A stretch of DNA of 64,000 nt from Leifsonia sp. AG29 (GTDB taxonomy: Bacteria > Actinomycetota > Actinomycetes > Actinomycetales > Microbacteriaceae), in NCBI RefSeq assembly GCF_009765225.1, contig NZ_VMSF01000001.1:2542001-2606000 (forward strand). The letters run 5' to 3'. The notes beneath the pieces are model-generated. The model did not search any database. It worked only from the letters and a program-made list of their open reading frames with translations, and was not told the origin of the DNA. Made by a program: the position numbers and the translations under genes. Of this stretch, positions 14,999-23,256 are shown piece after piece. Each line of letters starts with the position of its first letter. The first letter of the stretch is position 1.

Positions 14999-16045
14999 TC
15001 AGCGGTGCGAGCGGTAGGTCGGGAGGGTGTCGACCGTCGCGATGATCGCCTCCTCGCGGGTGCGCGGAGACCACCCGAGCACCCGGATCGCCTTCTCCGA
15101 GGAGGCCCGGCGAACCGTCCCGAGCTCGGGGAGCGAGTCGCGCACGCGGCTGCTGAACGGGGCCGCGGCCTTGAGCACCCAGCTCGGCATGAGCTTCGTG
15201 GCCACACGCTGGCCGGCCTGCTCGCCGAGGTGCCCGCGGATGACGAGCGCGAGCTCCGGCGCGCTCATCACCTCGCCGGCGATCGCGAGGAACCGCTCCC
15301 CCGCCGCCTCGGGCCGGGTCATGGCGAGGAGGTGCAGTGCGGCGACATCGCGCACGTCGACCAGGCCGAACGACGCGTCGGGGAGGCGCGGGAGCCTCCC
15401 CTCGGCCACCAGCCTCACGAGCTCGACGGAACTCGACAGGTCGGGCCCGAGGACCGGCCCCAGCACGCCGACCGGGTTGACCGTGGCGAGCTCGAGCGCG
15501 CCTCCCTTCGACCGGGCGTCGGCGACGAAGTCCCAGGCCGCACGCTCGGCGAGGGTCTTCGACTGGACGTAGGCGGTCACCGGGCGGCCGCTGTCGAGCT
15601 CGGTCCAGTCCTCCTCGGTGAAGGCGCGGTCGGTCGGCGCGTGCCCGTACCCGATCGCGGCGAACGACGACGTGAGCACGACCCGCTCCACGCCCGCGTC
15701 GAGGGAGGCGCGCAGCACGCGGAGAGCGCCCTCCCGCGCGGGACGGATCAGCTCGTCGGGGTCGCGCGGCATGAACGCCGGGAACGGGGAGGCGACATGG
15801 AGCACGAAACGGCAGCCGGCGACCGCATCCGCCCAGCCGTCGTCGGAGAGCAGGTCGGTCACCGCGAAGCTCAGCCGGTCGCCGGGGTCGTCGATGCCGC
15901 CCGCCTTCAGCTGCGACCGGACGTCGGCGGCTCGCGCGGGCGTCCGGATCGTGGTGCGGACGTCGTACCCCGCTTCGAGGAGGGCGATGATGCAGTGCGC
16001 CCCGACGAAGCCGGAGCCGCCGGTGACGAGGACCAGATCGGGCAT
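14999..16045 (-). CDS. NAD(P)-dependent epimerase/reductase (extended SDR, dihydroflavonol-4-reductase-like)
   Basis: 348-aa extended short-chain dehydrogenase. The Rossmann motif GGSGFVG is at residues 9-15. A central TSSFAAIG gives the catalytic Ser region and YVQSK supplies the Tyr-x3-Lys pair. The overall pattern matches DFR-like/3-beta-HSD-like reductases, which reduce a carbonyl using NADPH; the natural substrate cannot be told from sequence. The ATG at 16045 has GGGAGG 8 nt upstream. It appears monocistronic. An inverted repeat element (16106-16205) lies just upstream. Confidence 0.88.
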   Translation of the reverse strand: MPDLVLVTGGSGFVGAHCIIALLEAGYDVRTTIRTPARAADVRSQLKAGGIDDPGDRLSFAVTDLLSDDGWADAVAGCRFVLHVASPFPAFMPRDPDELIRPAREGALRVLRASLDAGVERVVLTSSFAAIGYGHAPTDRAFTEEDWTELDSGRPVTAYVQSKTLAERAAWDFVADARSKGGALELATVNPVGVLGPVLGPDLSSSVELVRLVAEGRLPRLPDASFGLVDVRDVAALHLLAMTRPEAAGERFLAIAGEVMSAPELALVIRGHLGEQAGQRVATKLMPSWVLKAAAPFSSRVRDSLPELGTVRRASSEKAIRVLGWSPRTREEAIIATVDTLPTYRSHR

Positions 16046-16105
16046 GCGCCCATCCTCCCGTGAGGAGGGGGGACGCGGAAGTGGGGGTGCGGTCTCGGGG
16101 GTGCG

Positions 16106-16205
16106 TTATCCACAGCGCCGCGAGGGCTCGGGCGGGCGAGACGTCATTCGTGGCCCCTTCCCGCGGCGTGTCGGACGCGCATCAGGGCCATCGGCGACCG
16201 TTCAC
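16106..16205 (-). repeat. Dispersed 100-bp hairpin element ending in TGTGGATAA (fifth copy)
   Basis: Read on the minus strand it begins GTGAACGGTCGCCGATGGCC, has a complementary arm GGGGCCACGAATGACG, and ends GCTGTGGATAA (DnaA-box-like TTATCCACA at 16106-16114 on +). The same order and spacing occur in the four 99-bp copies at 53643-54501. It lies between an SDR gene and a response regulator gene and contains no ORF of its own. Confidence 0.7.
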
Positions 16206-16241
16206 GCGGAGGGGAGGGCCGGGAGGGACGACGGCACGCCG

Positions 16242-16928
16242 TCAGGAGTGCAGCAGCGCGATCGCCTGGGCGCGGTCGCGCACGGCGAGCTTCGCGAAGA
16301 TCGCGTTGATGTGCGTCTTCACGGTGCTGACGCCGACGTAGAGACGGGAGGCGATCTCCCCGTTGCTGAGTCCTTCGCCGACCAGCGCGAGCACCTCCGC
16401 CTCCCGCCGGGTGAGCGCCGGGAATCGCCTGAGGAGTCCCTCCACCGGGTCGGGAGGGGCCGGTCGGGCGGCCCCGGAGGTGAGGGAGCTGACCAGGCGC
16501 GCGCCGACCTCGGGAGCGAAGGTCGACTGGCCCTGGGCGACCGCCCGCACGGCGGCGGCGAGCTCGGCGCGGCCTGCGTCCTTGGTGAGGTATCCGCGGG
16601 CGCCGGCGCGGAGAGCCCCGACGATCGACTCGTCGTCGGCGTAGGTGGTCAACACGAGAACGGCTGTGCCCGGGGCCTCGGCGACGATGCGGGCGGTCGC
16701 GGCGACGCCGTCGAGGTTCGGCATCCGCAGGTCCATCAGCGCGACGTCCGGGCGCTCGGCCACGGCGAGCGCCACGGCCTCCGCGCCGTCGGCGGCCTGG
16801 CCGACGACCTCCAGGTCGGGGAGGAGACCGAGCACGGTCACGAGCCCGTCGCGGATGATCGCCTGGTCGTCCGCCACGATCACACGGATGCGGGACGCTC
16901 CCCCGCTCATGCCGTCTCCCCCGCTCAT
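16242..16928 (-). CDS. NarL/FixJ-family response regulator
   Basis: 228-aa two-component response regulator. The receiver domain (about residues 12-130) has the acidic pair DD and the phospho-acceptor Asp66 in DVALMDLRMPN. The C-terminal LuxR-type HTH (about 160-225) reads LTRREAEVLALVGEGLSNGEIA. The ATG overlaps the stop of the histidine kinase gene (ATGA at 16925-16928), so the two are co-translated and should form a cognate pair. A second in-frame ATG six codons later is an alternative start. The target genes are unknown; the operon also holds a CcdC-like membrane protein. Confidence 0.95.
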   Translation of the reverse strand: MSGGDGMSGGASRIRVIVADDQAIIRDGLVTVLGLLPDLEVVGQAADGAEAVALAVAERPDVALMDLRMPNLDGVAATARIVAEAPGTAVLVLTTYADDESIVGALRAGARGYLTKDAGRAELAAAVRAVAQGQSTFAPEVGARLVSSLTSGAARPAPPDPVEGLLRRFPALTRREAEVLALVGEGLSNGEIASRLYVGVSTVKTHINAIFAKLAVRDRAQAIALLHS

Positions 16929-18076
16929 GCCAGCATCGCCTCCGCCGTCACGACGAACCGCCCGTCCTCGCGCCCCGCCGCCGCGCGCCCGCCTGCCGGC
17001 AGCGCGGCGAACCGCTCGCGCAGTCCCTCCAGCCCGTATCCGCCTCCGGTCCGCGTCAGCGGTCCGGGTACGAGGGAGCCGTCGACCGGGTTCTCCACGG
17101 TGAGCCGCACGCGGTCCGTCTCCCAGGTGAGCCGCACCGTCACCGGCGCGCCCGGGGCGTGCTTGCGGGCGTTGCTCAGCGCCTCCTGGAGGGCACGGCG
17201 CAGCGCCGACGACTGCGCCGCCGTCACCAGCCGCGGCTGGCCGGTGCTCACGAGTTCCGCGCTACCGCCGAGCGAGCGGTGCGCAGCCAGGAGGTCCTCG
17301 AGGGCATCCAAGAGCGCAGCACCGTCCTCGAGCGAGGCCGAGTCGGCCGCGGTCGGCTCGCGCAAGGCGGCGACGGCGCGGCGCGCCTCGGTGAGGCCGG
17401 CCACTGCGAGACCGCGGGCATCGACGACGCGCGTGCGGGCGGCGGCGGTCTCCCCCGCCTCCAACAGCGCGTCGGCCGCGTCGAGCTGGACGACCAGACC
17501 GCCCAGGCTGTGGGCGAGCACGTCGTGGAGGTCGCGGGCGAGCGCCATCCGCGACGCCTCCTCGCGCATCTGCAGCTCTCGCTCGCGAAGCTGCGCCTGC
17601 TGCTCCTCCGAGCGACGGAACTGGCGACGGCTCAGCCCAGCGAAGAACGAGAGGACGAGCCCCGCCATCATCGCGACGACGGCCGCGACCGAGGTCGTGA
17701 ACGGAACGGCTCCGAGCGGAATCAGCAGCACACCGAGGAGCGCCAGGATGATCCCGGCCGTCGGCGAGCGGCGGGTGTCGGAGACCGCCGCGAGGACACC
17801 GATCGCCGCCGGCACCACGGTGATCCCGTTCGTCGGTGCGGCGACGGCGGCTCCGGCGACCACCGCGATCACGCAGCAGACCAGGTCGGCGGTGGAGGCG
17901 CCGAGCCGGGCGAAGAACCCCCGCGCCGCCCACGCCGCCCCGGCGACGAGAGCCGTGACGAGCACCCACGGCGTGCGGACGCCGGTGTCCGCACGGACCA
18001 GGGAGACGGTCACGACGACGACGCCCGCGAGGTTCAGGGTCAGCGCCAGCCAGCTGGGACGGGCGGACGGGTTCAC
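16925..18076 (-). CDS. Sensor histidine kinase (HisKA_3 family)
   Basis: 383-aa membrane sensor kinase. Five to six hydrophobic segments fill roughly residues 8-150 with almost no extracellular loop, so it is likely an intramembrane-sensing kinase. The dimerisation/phosphorylation motif LARDLHDVLAHSLGG carries His184. A HATPase domain ends with GGYGLEGLRERFAAL. The GTG at 18076 is chosen because the hydrophobic N-terminus starts right after it; the ribosome-binding site is weak. It begins 7 nt after the upstream membrane-protein gene and overlaps the response-regulator start. Confidence 0.93.
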   Translation of the reverse strand: MNPSARPSWLALTLNLAGVVVVTVSLVRADTGVRTPWVLVTALVAGAAWAARGFFARLGASTADLVCCVIAVVAGAAVAAPTNGITVVPAAIGVLAAVSDTRRSPTAGIILALLGVLLIPLGAVPFTTSVAAVVAMMAGLVLSFFAGLSRRQFRRSEEQQAQLRERELQMREEASRMALARDLHDVLAHSLGGLVVQLDAADALLEAGETAAARTRVVDARGLAVAGLTEARRAVAALREPTAADSASLEDGAALLDALEDLLAAHRSLGGSAELVSTGQPRLVTAAQSSALRRALQEALSNARKHAPGAPVTVRLTWETDRVRLTVENPVDGSLVPGPLTRTGGGYGLEGLRERFAALPAGGRAAAGREDGRFVVTAEAMLA

Positions 18077-18083
18077 GACACCA

Positions 18084-18620
18084 TCATGCTGCGTCGGAGC
18101 GGCCCGACGCGACGGCGGCGTGCCGGTCGAGCCGCGCGACGGACACTGCGGCGCGCGCGGCCCGGTTGGCGGCGAACAGGAGGAAGATGACGCCCGTCGA
18201 GGCGACGAGGTGCGACCCGGCCGCGGACGCCAGGAGGTCCACGCCGACACGGACGGCGATGACCACGATCCACAGCGCGAGACCCCACCCGCCGGTGCGC
18301 GACTCGTACACGGCGACGTCGCGTCCGTCAGGGCCCATCCTGATCGGTTCGGGCAGCGGGCGGAACGCGGCGATCCGGCCCATCCAGGCGCCCACGGCGA
18401 GCGAGAGGAGGAGCTCGCCGGCGATCGCCGCCAGGTCGAGCGGCGTGAGGGGCACAGGCTTCGCCTCCTGGACGAGCACGATCGCGCCGACCGCGGCGAG
18501 GACGGCGGGGAAGCGCCACAGCCGCGACACGGCGACCGGTCGCCAGGTCAGCTGCCGGTACCCCACCCAGGCGAGGAGCAGCACGATCAGGATCGCGTTG
18601 GCGAGCAGTTGGACGGTCAT
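18084..18620 (-). CDS. CcdC/DUF1453-like integral membrane protein, first gene of an HK-RR operon
   Basis: 178-aa protein with four to five predicted membrane helices (about residues 5-20, 32-52, 60-82, 112-132 and 135-152) and a cytoplasmic Arg-rich tail. The pattern resembles CcdC/DUF1453 membrane proteins; the function is unknown. The ATG at 18620 is preceded by GGAAGGAG with 8-nt spacing. The histidine kinase gene starts 7 nt after its stop. This suggests it is either an accessory signal-transfer protein or the output the pair controls. Confidence 0.8.
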   Translation of the reverse strand: MTVQLLANAILIVLLLAWVGYRQLTWRPVAVSRLWRFPAVLAAVGAIVLVQEAKPVPLTPLDLAAIAGELLLSLAVGAWMGRIAAFRPLPEPIRMGPDGRDVAVYESRTGGWGLALWIVVIAVRVGVDLLASAAGSHLVASTGVIFLLFAANRAARAAVSVARLDRHAAVASGRSDAA

Positions 18621-18794
18621 CTCGGGGTCTCCTTCCGGCCGCTCCGGCGGCCACGCTTCGAGCCTCGCGGCCGGCGCCTCCCGCCGGCACCGCCCCCGGG
18701 TGGAGATCGGGTGGAGGCGCGGGTGGACTTCCCGCGCTCCCGCTCCGGAGGCGATCCCGCGGCGCGCCCCAGACGGCGCGACTAGGGTGGGAGC

Positions 18795-19661
18795 GTGCCC
18801 CAGAACCCGTCGGTGGTCCTCGCGGAGAGCGGCTACCTCGCCACCATCGAGCCCGACCGGTTCGTTCCCGGCGCCTTCCAGCTGGTGGTCGACGGCACCC
18901 CGCAGTCGCACGTCAACCTCGACGACCCGTCGCAGCTGTTCTTCGAGTACGTGCAGCGCATGGGCACCGTGATCGACCTGATCGGCGAGCCCGGTGAGCC
19001 GATCACCGCCGTGCATCTCGGGGCCGGGGCCCTGACTCTCCCCCGCTACATCGCGTACACGCGGCCCGGGTCGAGGCAGCAGGTCGTCGAGCTGGAGAGC
19101 AGGCTCGTCGACCTCGTCCGCGAGAACCTGCCCCTCCCCCGCTACGCCCAGATCCGCATCCGCCACGGCGACGCCCGGGAGGTGGTCGGCAAGCTCCCCG
19201 CGGGCCTCCGCGGCGAGGTCGATCTGCTCGTGGTCGACATCTTCAGCGGGGCGCGCACCCCCGCCCACGTCACGAGCGTCGAGTTCTACCGCTCGGCCGT
19301 GTCCCTGCTCAAGCCGGGCGGCATCGTGCTCGTCAACGTGGCCGACGGGCCGCCGCTGTCGTTCGCCCGCAGCCAGGTCGCGACGCTCGGCGCCGTGGTC
19401 GAGAACGTCGCCGCTCTCGCCGAGACGCAGGTGCTCAAGGGGAGGAGGTTCGGCAACGTCGTGCTCGTCGGGTCGGACTCGCTCCTCCCGCTCGAATGGC
19501 TGCCGCGACTGCTCGCGAGCGGACCGCACCCCGCCAAGGCGGTCGCCGGGGAGGAGCTCCGCGCGTTCGCGGCGGCCGCCCCGATCGTGACGGACGCGAC
19601 GAGCGTGCCGTCGCCTCCGCCGGCGCGGAACATCTTCCAGACGGGCAACCGGCGCGACTGA
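18795..19661 (+). CDS. Spermidine-synthase-like methyltransferase-fold protein
   Basis: 288-aa protein of the spermidine synthase/SpeE-like family with a Rossmann methyltransferase fold. It has the nucleotide-binding loop VHLGAGALTLPRY (about residues 75-87), an acidic VELESRLV, and VDLLVVDIFSGARTP, where the DxFSG motif is typical of this fused-lineage family. The strict aminopropyl-acceptor pattern is not evident, so polyamine synthesis is not assured. It starts with GTG; TAGGGT is 5 nt upstream and there is no convincing ribosome site, so it may be leaderless. The gene stands alone and converges on pxpC. Confidence 0.85.
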   Translation: MPQNPSVVLAESGYLATIEPDRFVPGAFQLVVDGTPQSHVNLDDPSQLFFEYVQRMGTVIDLIGEPGEPITAVHLGAGALTLPRYIAYTRPGSRQQVVELESRLVDLVRENLPLPRYAQIRIRHGDAREVVGKLPAGLRGEVDLLVVDIFSGARTPAHVTSVEFYRSAVSLLKPGGIVLVNVADGPPLSFARSQVATLGAVVENVAALAETQVLKGRRFGNVVLVGSDSLLPLEWLPRLLASGPHPAKAVAGEELRAFAAAAPIVTDATSVPSPPPARNIFQTGNRRD

Positions 19662-19672
19662 GGCACCGCACG

Positions 19673-20587
19673 CTATGCGTGCCGGAAGCGCACCGCCTGC
19701 CCGGGTCGCAGCTGCGCGAACAGGTCGAGCGACGCGGAGGCGACCACCGCGACGACCGGGTAGCCGCCGGTGACGGGGTGGTCTGCGAGCAGCACCGTGG
19801 GCCGTCCATCGGGCGGCACCTGCACGGCACCCGCCACCATCGGCTCGCTCGGCAGCTCGTCGACGACAGCTCGCTCGAGCAGCGGCCCGTGCTGCGGTCG
19901 CACCCCGCGCGCGTGCGCCGGGATGCGGGGCGCGTCGAGGCGGGCACCGACCCGGTTGGCGTCGGAGCCCACCCGCCACTCGACGTCGAAGAAGGCGTCG
20001 ACGGCTGCGGCCGTGAACCAGTCGGCACGCGGGCCGCGGTGGGCCCGCACCTCCACCGGCCCGTCCTCCGGCTCGGGCACCGGCAGGAAGTCGAGCAACG
20101 GGATCGGCGCAGTCGGCGCCGGGCCGAACGGGACCCGGTCGCCCGCGACGAGGGGAGGCGGCCCCAGCCCCGAGAGCACATCGCGCGACCGGGACCCGAG
20201 CACCGCGTGCGCAGCGAGCCCGCCGCGGACCGTCAGATAGCGACGCACCCCGTGCTGCGGCGGCCCCAGGCGAAGCACATCGCCCGGCTCAGCGCGCAAG
20301 GGGAGGTGCGCATCGACGAGGCGGGAGGCCTCCGCGGGGCCGAGCTCGACCCGGCCCGGCGCTCCGGTGATGGCGAACCAGCCACCGGTCTCGAAGCGCC
20401 CCGTGAACCCGCCGAGCAGCAGCTCGAGACCGGCGCATCGCTCATCGTTGCCGAGCAGACGGTTGCCCAGGGCAAGCGCGCCGCGGTCGAGCGCGCCGGA
20501 CGGGCTCACGCCGAGGTGGGCGTGGCCGGGGCGGCCCAGATCCTCCAGCAGCGCCTGCGGACCGGGGTCCAGGACGAGGAGGCTCAT
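19673..20587 (-). CDS. pxpC: 5-oxoprolinase subunit PxpC (allophanate hydrolase subunit 2 family)
   Basis: 304-aa subunit of the ATP-dependent 5-oxoprolinase complex PxpABC, which opens 5-oxoproline (pyroglutamate) to glutamate. It shows the KipA/AHS2 signature, with an N-terminal DPGPQALLEDLGRPGHAHLG and a C-terminal DHPVTGGYPVVAVV. The ATG overlaps the pxpB stop (20584-20587), so the genes are coupled. The order pxpA-pxpB-pxpC, all overlapping, is a compact form of the operon. Confidence 0.93.
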   Translation of the reverse strand: MSLLVLDPGPQALLEDLGRPGHAHLGVSPSGALDRGALALGNRLLGNDERCAGLELLLGGFTGRFETGGWFAITGAPGRVELGPAEASRLVDAHLPLRAEPGDVLRLGPPQHGVRRYLTVRGGLAAHAVLGSRSRDVLSGLGPPPLVAGDRVPFGPAPTAPIPLLDFLPVPEPEDGPVEVRAHRGPRADWFTAAAVDAFFDVEWRVGSDANRVGARLDAPRIPAHARGVRPQHGPLLERAVVDELPSEPMVAGAVQVPPDGRPTVLLADHPVTGGYPVVAVVASASLDLFAQLRPGQAVRFRHA

Positions 20588-21201
20588 CGCACCTCCACGA
20601 AGCGCACCTCATCGCCGGGCACGAGCAGGGCCGGGTTCTCCGCCTCCGGATCCCAGAGCACCGCGTCGGTCCTGCCGATCAGCTGCCATCCGCCCGGACT
20701 CGAGCGCGGGTAGACCCCGCTGAACTCACCGGCGAGACCGACCGCCCCAGCCGGAACCGACGTCCGCGGCGTCGCCCGGCGCGGAACCCGGAGCCGGTCA
20801 TGGTCGGTGACCAGATAGCCGAACCCGGGGGCGAAGCCGCCGAACGCCACCCGCCACACCGAGCCGGTGTGGCGGGCGATGACCTCCTCAGGCTCCACAC
20901 GGAGCAGGTCTGCGACCTCTCCGAGATCGGGCCCGTCGTAGCGGACGGGCAGCTCGATCACTCGCGACGAGCCCGAGGCCGCGTCCTCGGGGGGCGTCCG
21001 CTCGACCCACGCCTCTACTCGGGCGAGAGACAGGAAGCGCGGGTCCACCGTCACCGCGATGGTGCGGGCGGCGGGAACGAGATCGACCACACCGGCGGGC
21101 CGGGTCCGCGACAAGGCGCGGTAGGCCGAGAGCACGTCATCGAGGCCCTCGAACTCGACGAGGAGGGCGCTGTCGCCGTAACGGACGACCCGGCCTGTCA
21201 C
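20584..21201 (-). CDS. pxpB: 5-oxoprolinase subunit PxpB (allophanate hydrolase subunit 1 family)
   Basis: 205-aa AHS1/KipI-type subunit of 5-oxoprolinase. It carries the family motifs RYGDSALLVEF at the N-terminus and AFGGFAPGFGYL with a following RVPRRATPRTSVPAGAV. The GTG at 21201 is chosen because it overlaps the pxpA stop (GTGA at 21198-21201) and places the family's conserved N-terminus correctly. It works together with PxpA and PxpC in recycling 5-oxoproline produced from glutamine/glutathione breakdown. Confidence 0.93.
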   Translation of the reverse strand: MTGRVVRYGDSALLVEFEGLDDVLSAYRALSRTRPAGVVDLVPAARTIAVTVDPRFLSLARVEAWVERTPPEDAASGSSRVIELPVRYDGPDLGEVADLLRVEPEEVIARHTGSVWRVAFGGFAPGFGYLVTDHDRLRVPRRATPRTSVPAGAVGLAGEFSGVYPRSSPGGWQLIGRTDAVLWDPEAENPALLVPGDEVRFVEVR

Positions 21202-21959
21202 GCGAACGCCTCCAGCGCGACCCCCGACCGCTCGAGGGCGGCGCGGACCGCGCGGGCCATGTCGACCGCCCCGGGGGTGTCGCCGTGGACGCACAGCGAG
21301 TCGGCCTCGACAGCGATCTCCGACCCGTCCGCTGCTACGACGCGCCCCTCGGTCACCAGGCGGACGGCGCGATCCGCGATCGCCTCCGCGCCAGACAGCA
21401 CAGCACCCGGGAGCCGCCGGGGAACGAGCGTCCCGTCAGCGCGGTAGCCCCGGTCGACGTAGGCCTCGCGCACGAAGCGCAGGCCGGCGTCGTCAGCGAG
21501 CCGGTGCACGACCGAGCCGGCCAGGCCGACGAGCGGGAGGGCCGGGTCGAAGGCGACCACTGCCTCCACCACCGCTGCGGCCTGCTCGGCGTCGGCGACG
21601 ATGCGGTTGTAGAGGGCGCCGTGGGGCTTCACGTAGCGCACAGCCGTCCCCGCGACGCGCGCGATCCCGGCCAGCGCGCTCAGCTGGTACAACACCTCGT
21701 CGCGCAACTCGGCCGACGGCACCTCCATCGGGCGCCGGCCGAACCCGGCCAGGTCGCGGTACGAGACGTGAGCGCCGACGGCGACGCCTCCCTCGGCCGC
21801 GAGCCGGCACGTCGCGAGCATCGTGGAGGGATCGCCGGCGTGGAAACCGCACGCCACGTTCGCGCTCGTGACCAGCCGGAGCATAGCCGCGTCGTCGCCG
21901 AGCTCCCACGCCGCGAAGGACTCCCCCAGGTCGCTGTTGAGGTCGATCGCGCGCGGCAT
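21198..21959 (-). CDS. pxpA: 5-oxoprolinase subunit PxpA (LamB/YcsF family)
   Basis: 253-aa LamB/YcsF-family subunit of 5-oxoprolinase. Diagnostic motifs are DLNSDLGESF at the N-terminus, NVACGFHAGDP near residue 46, and a C-terminal VHGDTPGAV. The ATG at 21959 fits the family start. No Shine-Dalgarno is visible. CACAAT lies 6 nt upstream of the ATG, in line with leaderless transcription. It is the first gene of the pxpABC operon, with the CGNR regulator gene 4 nt upstream on the same strand, so read-through from that gene is also possible. Confidence 0.95.
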   Translation of the reverse strand: MPRAIDLNSDLGESFAAWELGDDAAMLRLVTSANVACGFHAGDPSTMLATCRLAAEGGVAVGAHVSYRDLAGFGRRPMEVPSAELRDEVLYQLSALAGIARVAGTAVRYVKPHGALYNRIVADAEQAAAVVEAVVAFDPALPLVGLAGSVVHRLADDAGLRFVREAYVDRGYRADGTLVPRRLPGAVLSGAEAIADRAVRLVTEGRVVAADGSEIAVEADSLCVHGDTPGAVDMARAVRAALERSGVALEAFA

Positions 21960-21963
21960 GGCT

Positions 21964-22587
21964 CTATTGTGGCGCGGACGCACCCGCGAGGGGACGCGCG
22001 CTGCGAGCAGCGCGGGCGCGGTGGGCGCGGACCTTGGCCCGGTTGCCGCAGCGCTGCATCGAGCACCAGCGGCGGGTTCCGGAGCGGGACGTATCGAGGT
22101 AGACGAGTTCGCAGTCGTCGGCGTCGCACTCCCGGATGCGCCCTTCGATGTCGGGCCCGAACACGCGGACGGCGTCGCGCGCGATCGAACCGAGGGCCTG
22201 CTGCGGGCGCGCCGCGGACCGACCGGCCTGCCGGGAGCCGCCGGCGAGCACCGGAGGGATGTCCGGCATCGCGGCGAAGAGGTTGACGACGTCGACGTCC
22301 TCGGGCGCGAGCGGCTCACCACGACTCGCGTGCGCGGCGAGCCGGGCGATCGCGGCGCGGAGGATGTCGCCGTCGCGGAGTTCGTGGGCGCCGGGCGCGG
22401 ACGCGATCTCGGGAAAGCGGTCGACGAGCCAGGCGGCCATGAGCTCCGGAGGACTGTCGGTCATGTGCTGACCGCCGATGCTGGCGAAGTCGAGCGCCAG
22501 CGAGCCGGAGTCGAACCACCAGCGGGGTCCGCCTTCTGCGTCCATCCACTGGCCGGTGGCACGCGGGAGGATGGAGTCGGTGGGCAT
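21964..22587 (-). CDS. CGNR zinc-finger (ABATE-domain) putative transcription factor
   Basis: 207-aa protein. The N-terminal ABATE-type region starts with RWWFDSGSLALDFA. The C-terminal CGNR zinc finger has CDADDCELVYLDTSRSGTRR followed by WCSMQRCGNRAKVRAHRAR. CGNR proteins are thought to be stress-responsive DNA-binding regulators. The gene is only 4 nt ahead of pxpA and may regulate it. TAGGCT sits 6 nt upstream of the ATG with no ribosome site, consistent with leaderless expression. It is divergent from the GNAT gene across just 33 bp. Confidence 0.9.
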   Translation of the reverse strand: MPTDSILPRATGQWMDAEGGPRWWFDSGSLALDFASIGGQHMTDSPPELMAAWLVDRFPEIASAPGAHELRDGDILRAAIARLAAHASRGEPLAPEDVDVVNLFAAMPDIPPVLAGGSRQAGRSAARPQQALGSIARDAVRVFGPDIEGRIRECDADDCELVYLDTSRSGTRRWCSMQRCGNRAKVRAHRARAARSARPLAGASAPQ

Positions 22588-22620
22588 TCCACCAGCCTAC
22601 GTGGCTGCCATACTGACGGA
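22588..22620. promoter_or_regulatory. 33-bp divergent region with two opposed leaderless -10 sites
   Basis: Minus strand: TAGGCT (22594-22599 on +) ends 6 nt before the CGNR ATG. Plus strand: CATACT (22609-22614) ends 6 nt before the GNAT ATG. The -35 regions would lie inside the opposite coding sequences, so the two promoters must overlap each other and compete. Confidence 0.5.
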
Positions 22621-23253
22621 ATGACGGAGACCGGGCCGAGGACCGCGACGCGTCCCGATCCGCACGTCGTCCTGGAGGGCGAGACCGTCCGGCTCCGGGC
22701 CCTCACCCGTGAAGACCTCCCGGACCTCTTCGACGCGATCGGGCGTCCCGAGGTGTTCGAGGGAGGCTGGGGAGGCGGCCGGGCCGCGTACCGGGACGCC
22801 TACGCGGCCTGGCACGAGTTCATCCTGGGGTACCTCGACTGGGACCGCGCCAACGTGACCGCGGTGGTCCTGCGCGACGGCGACCGGCTCGTCGGGACGA
22901 CCACGCTCGGCGACTTCGACGTGGTGAACGGGTCGGCGCACATCGGGTGGACCGCCTACGCGCCCGAGGCATGGGGCACGCGCGTCAACGCCGAGACGAA
23001 GCTCCTGCAGCTGGGCACGGCGTTCGATCACGGCTTCGAGCGGGTGAAGCTCCAGGCGGATGTGCTCAACGAGCGGTCGCGCGGCGCCATCCTGCGGCTG
23101 GGCGCGCAGTTCGAGGGCGTCCTACGGCACACGCAGCGCCGGGCGGACGGGACGTGGCGCGACACGGCCGTCTACTCGATCCTGCGGGAGGAGTGGCCGC
23201 GGGTCCGGGAGGGGCTGGAGGCGCGGCTGCGCGCCTCCACGGCGTCGCTCTGA
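22621..23253 (+). CDS. GNAT-family N-acetyltransferase (RimJ/RimL-like)
   Basis: 210-aa Acetyltransf_3-type enzyme that transfers acetyl from acetyl-CoA to an amine, possibly a protein N-terminus. Visible family features are VRLRALTREDLPDLF near the start, IGWTAYAPEAWGTRVNAE for the CoA-binding region, and VKLQADVLNERSRGAILRLG, the RimJ-like ending with a conserved Asn. The substrate is unknown. The ATG at 22621 is preceded only by a -10-like CATACT, suggesting leaderless expression. Confidence 0.9.
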   Translation: MTETGPRTATRPDPHVVLEGETVRLRALTREDLPDLFDAIGRPEVFEGGWGGGRAAYRDAYAAWHEFILGYLDWDRANVTAVVLRDGDRLVGTTTLGDFDVVNGSAHIGWTAYAPEAWGTRVNAETKLLQLGTAFDHGFERVKLQADVLNERSRGAILRLGAQFEGVLRHTQRRADGTWRDTAVYSILREEWPRVREGLEARLRASTASL

Positions 23254-23256
23254 CCG

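Noticed and set aside
18621-19979. Long minus-strand extension upstream of the CcdC-like gene
   Set aside because: The region is antisense to the spermidine-synthase-like gene and the good ribosome site is at 18620.
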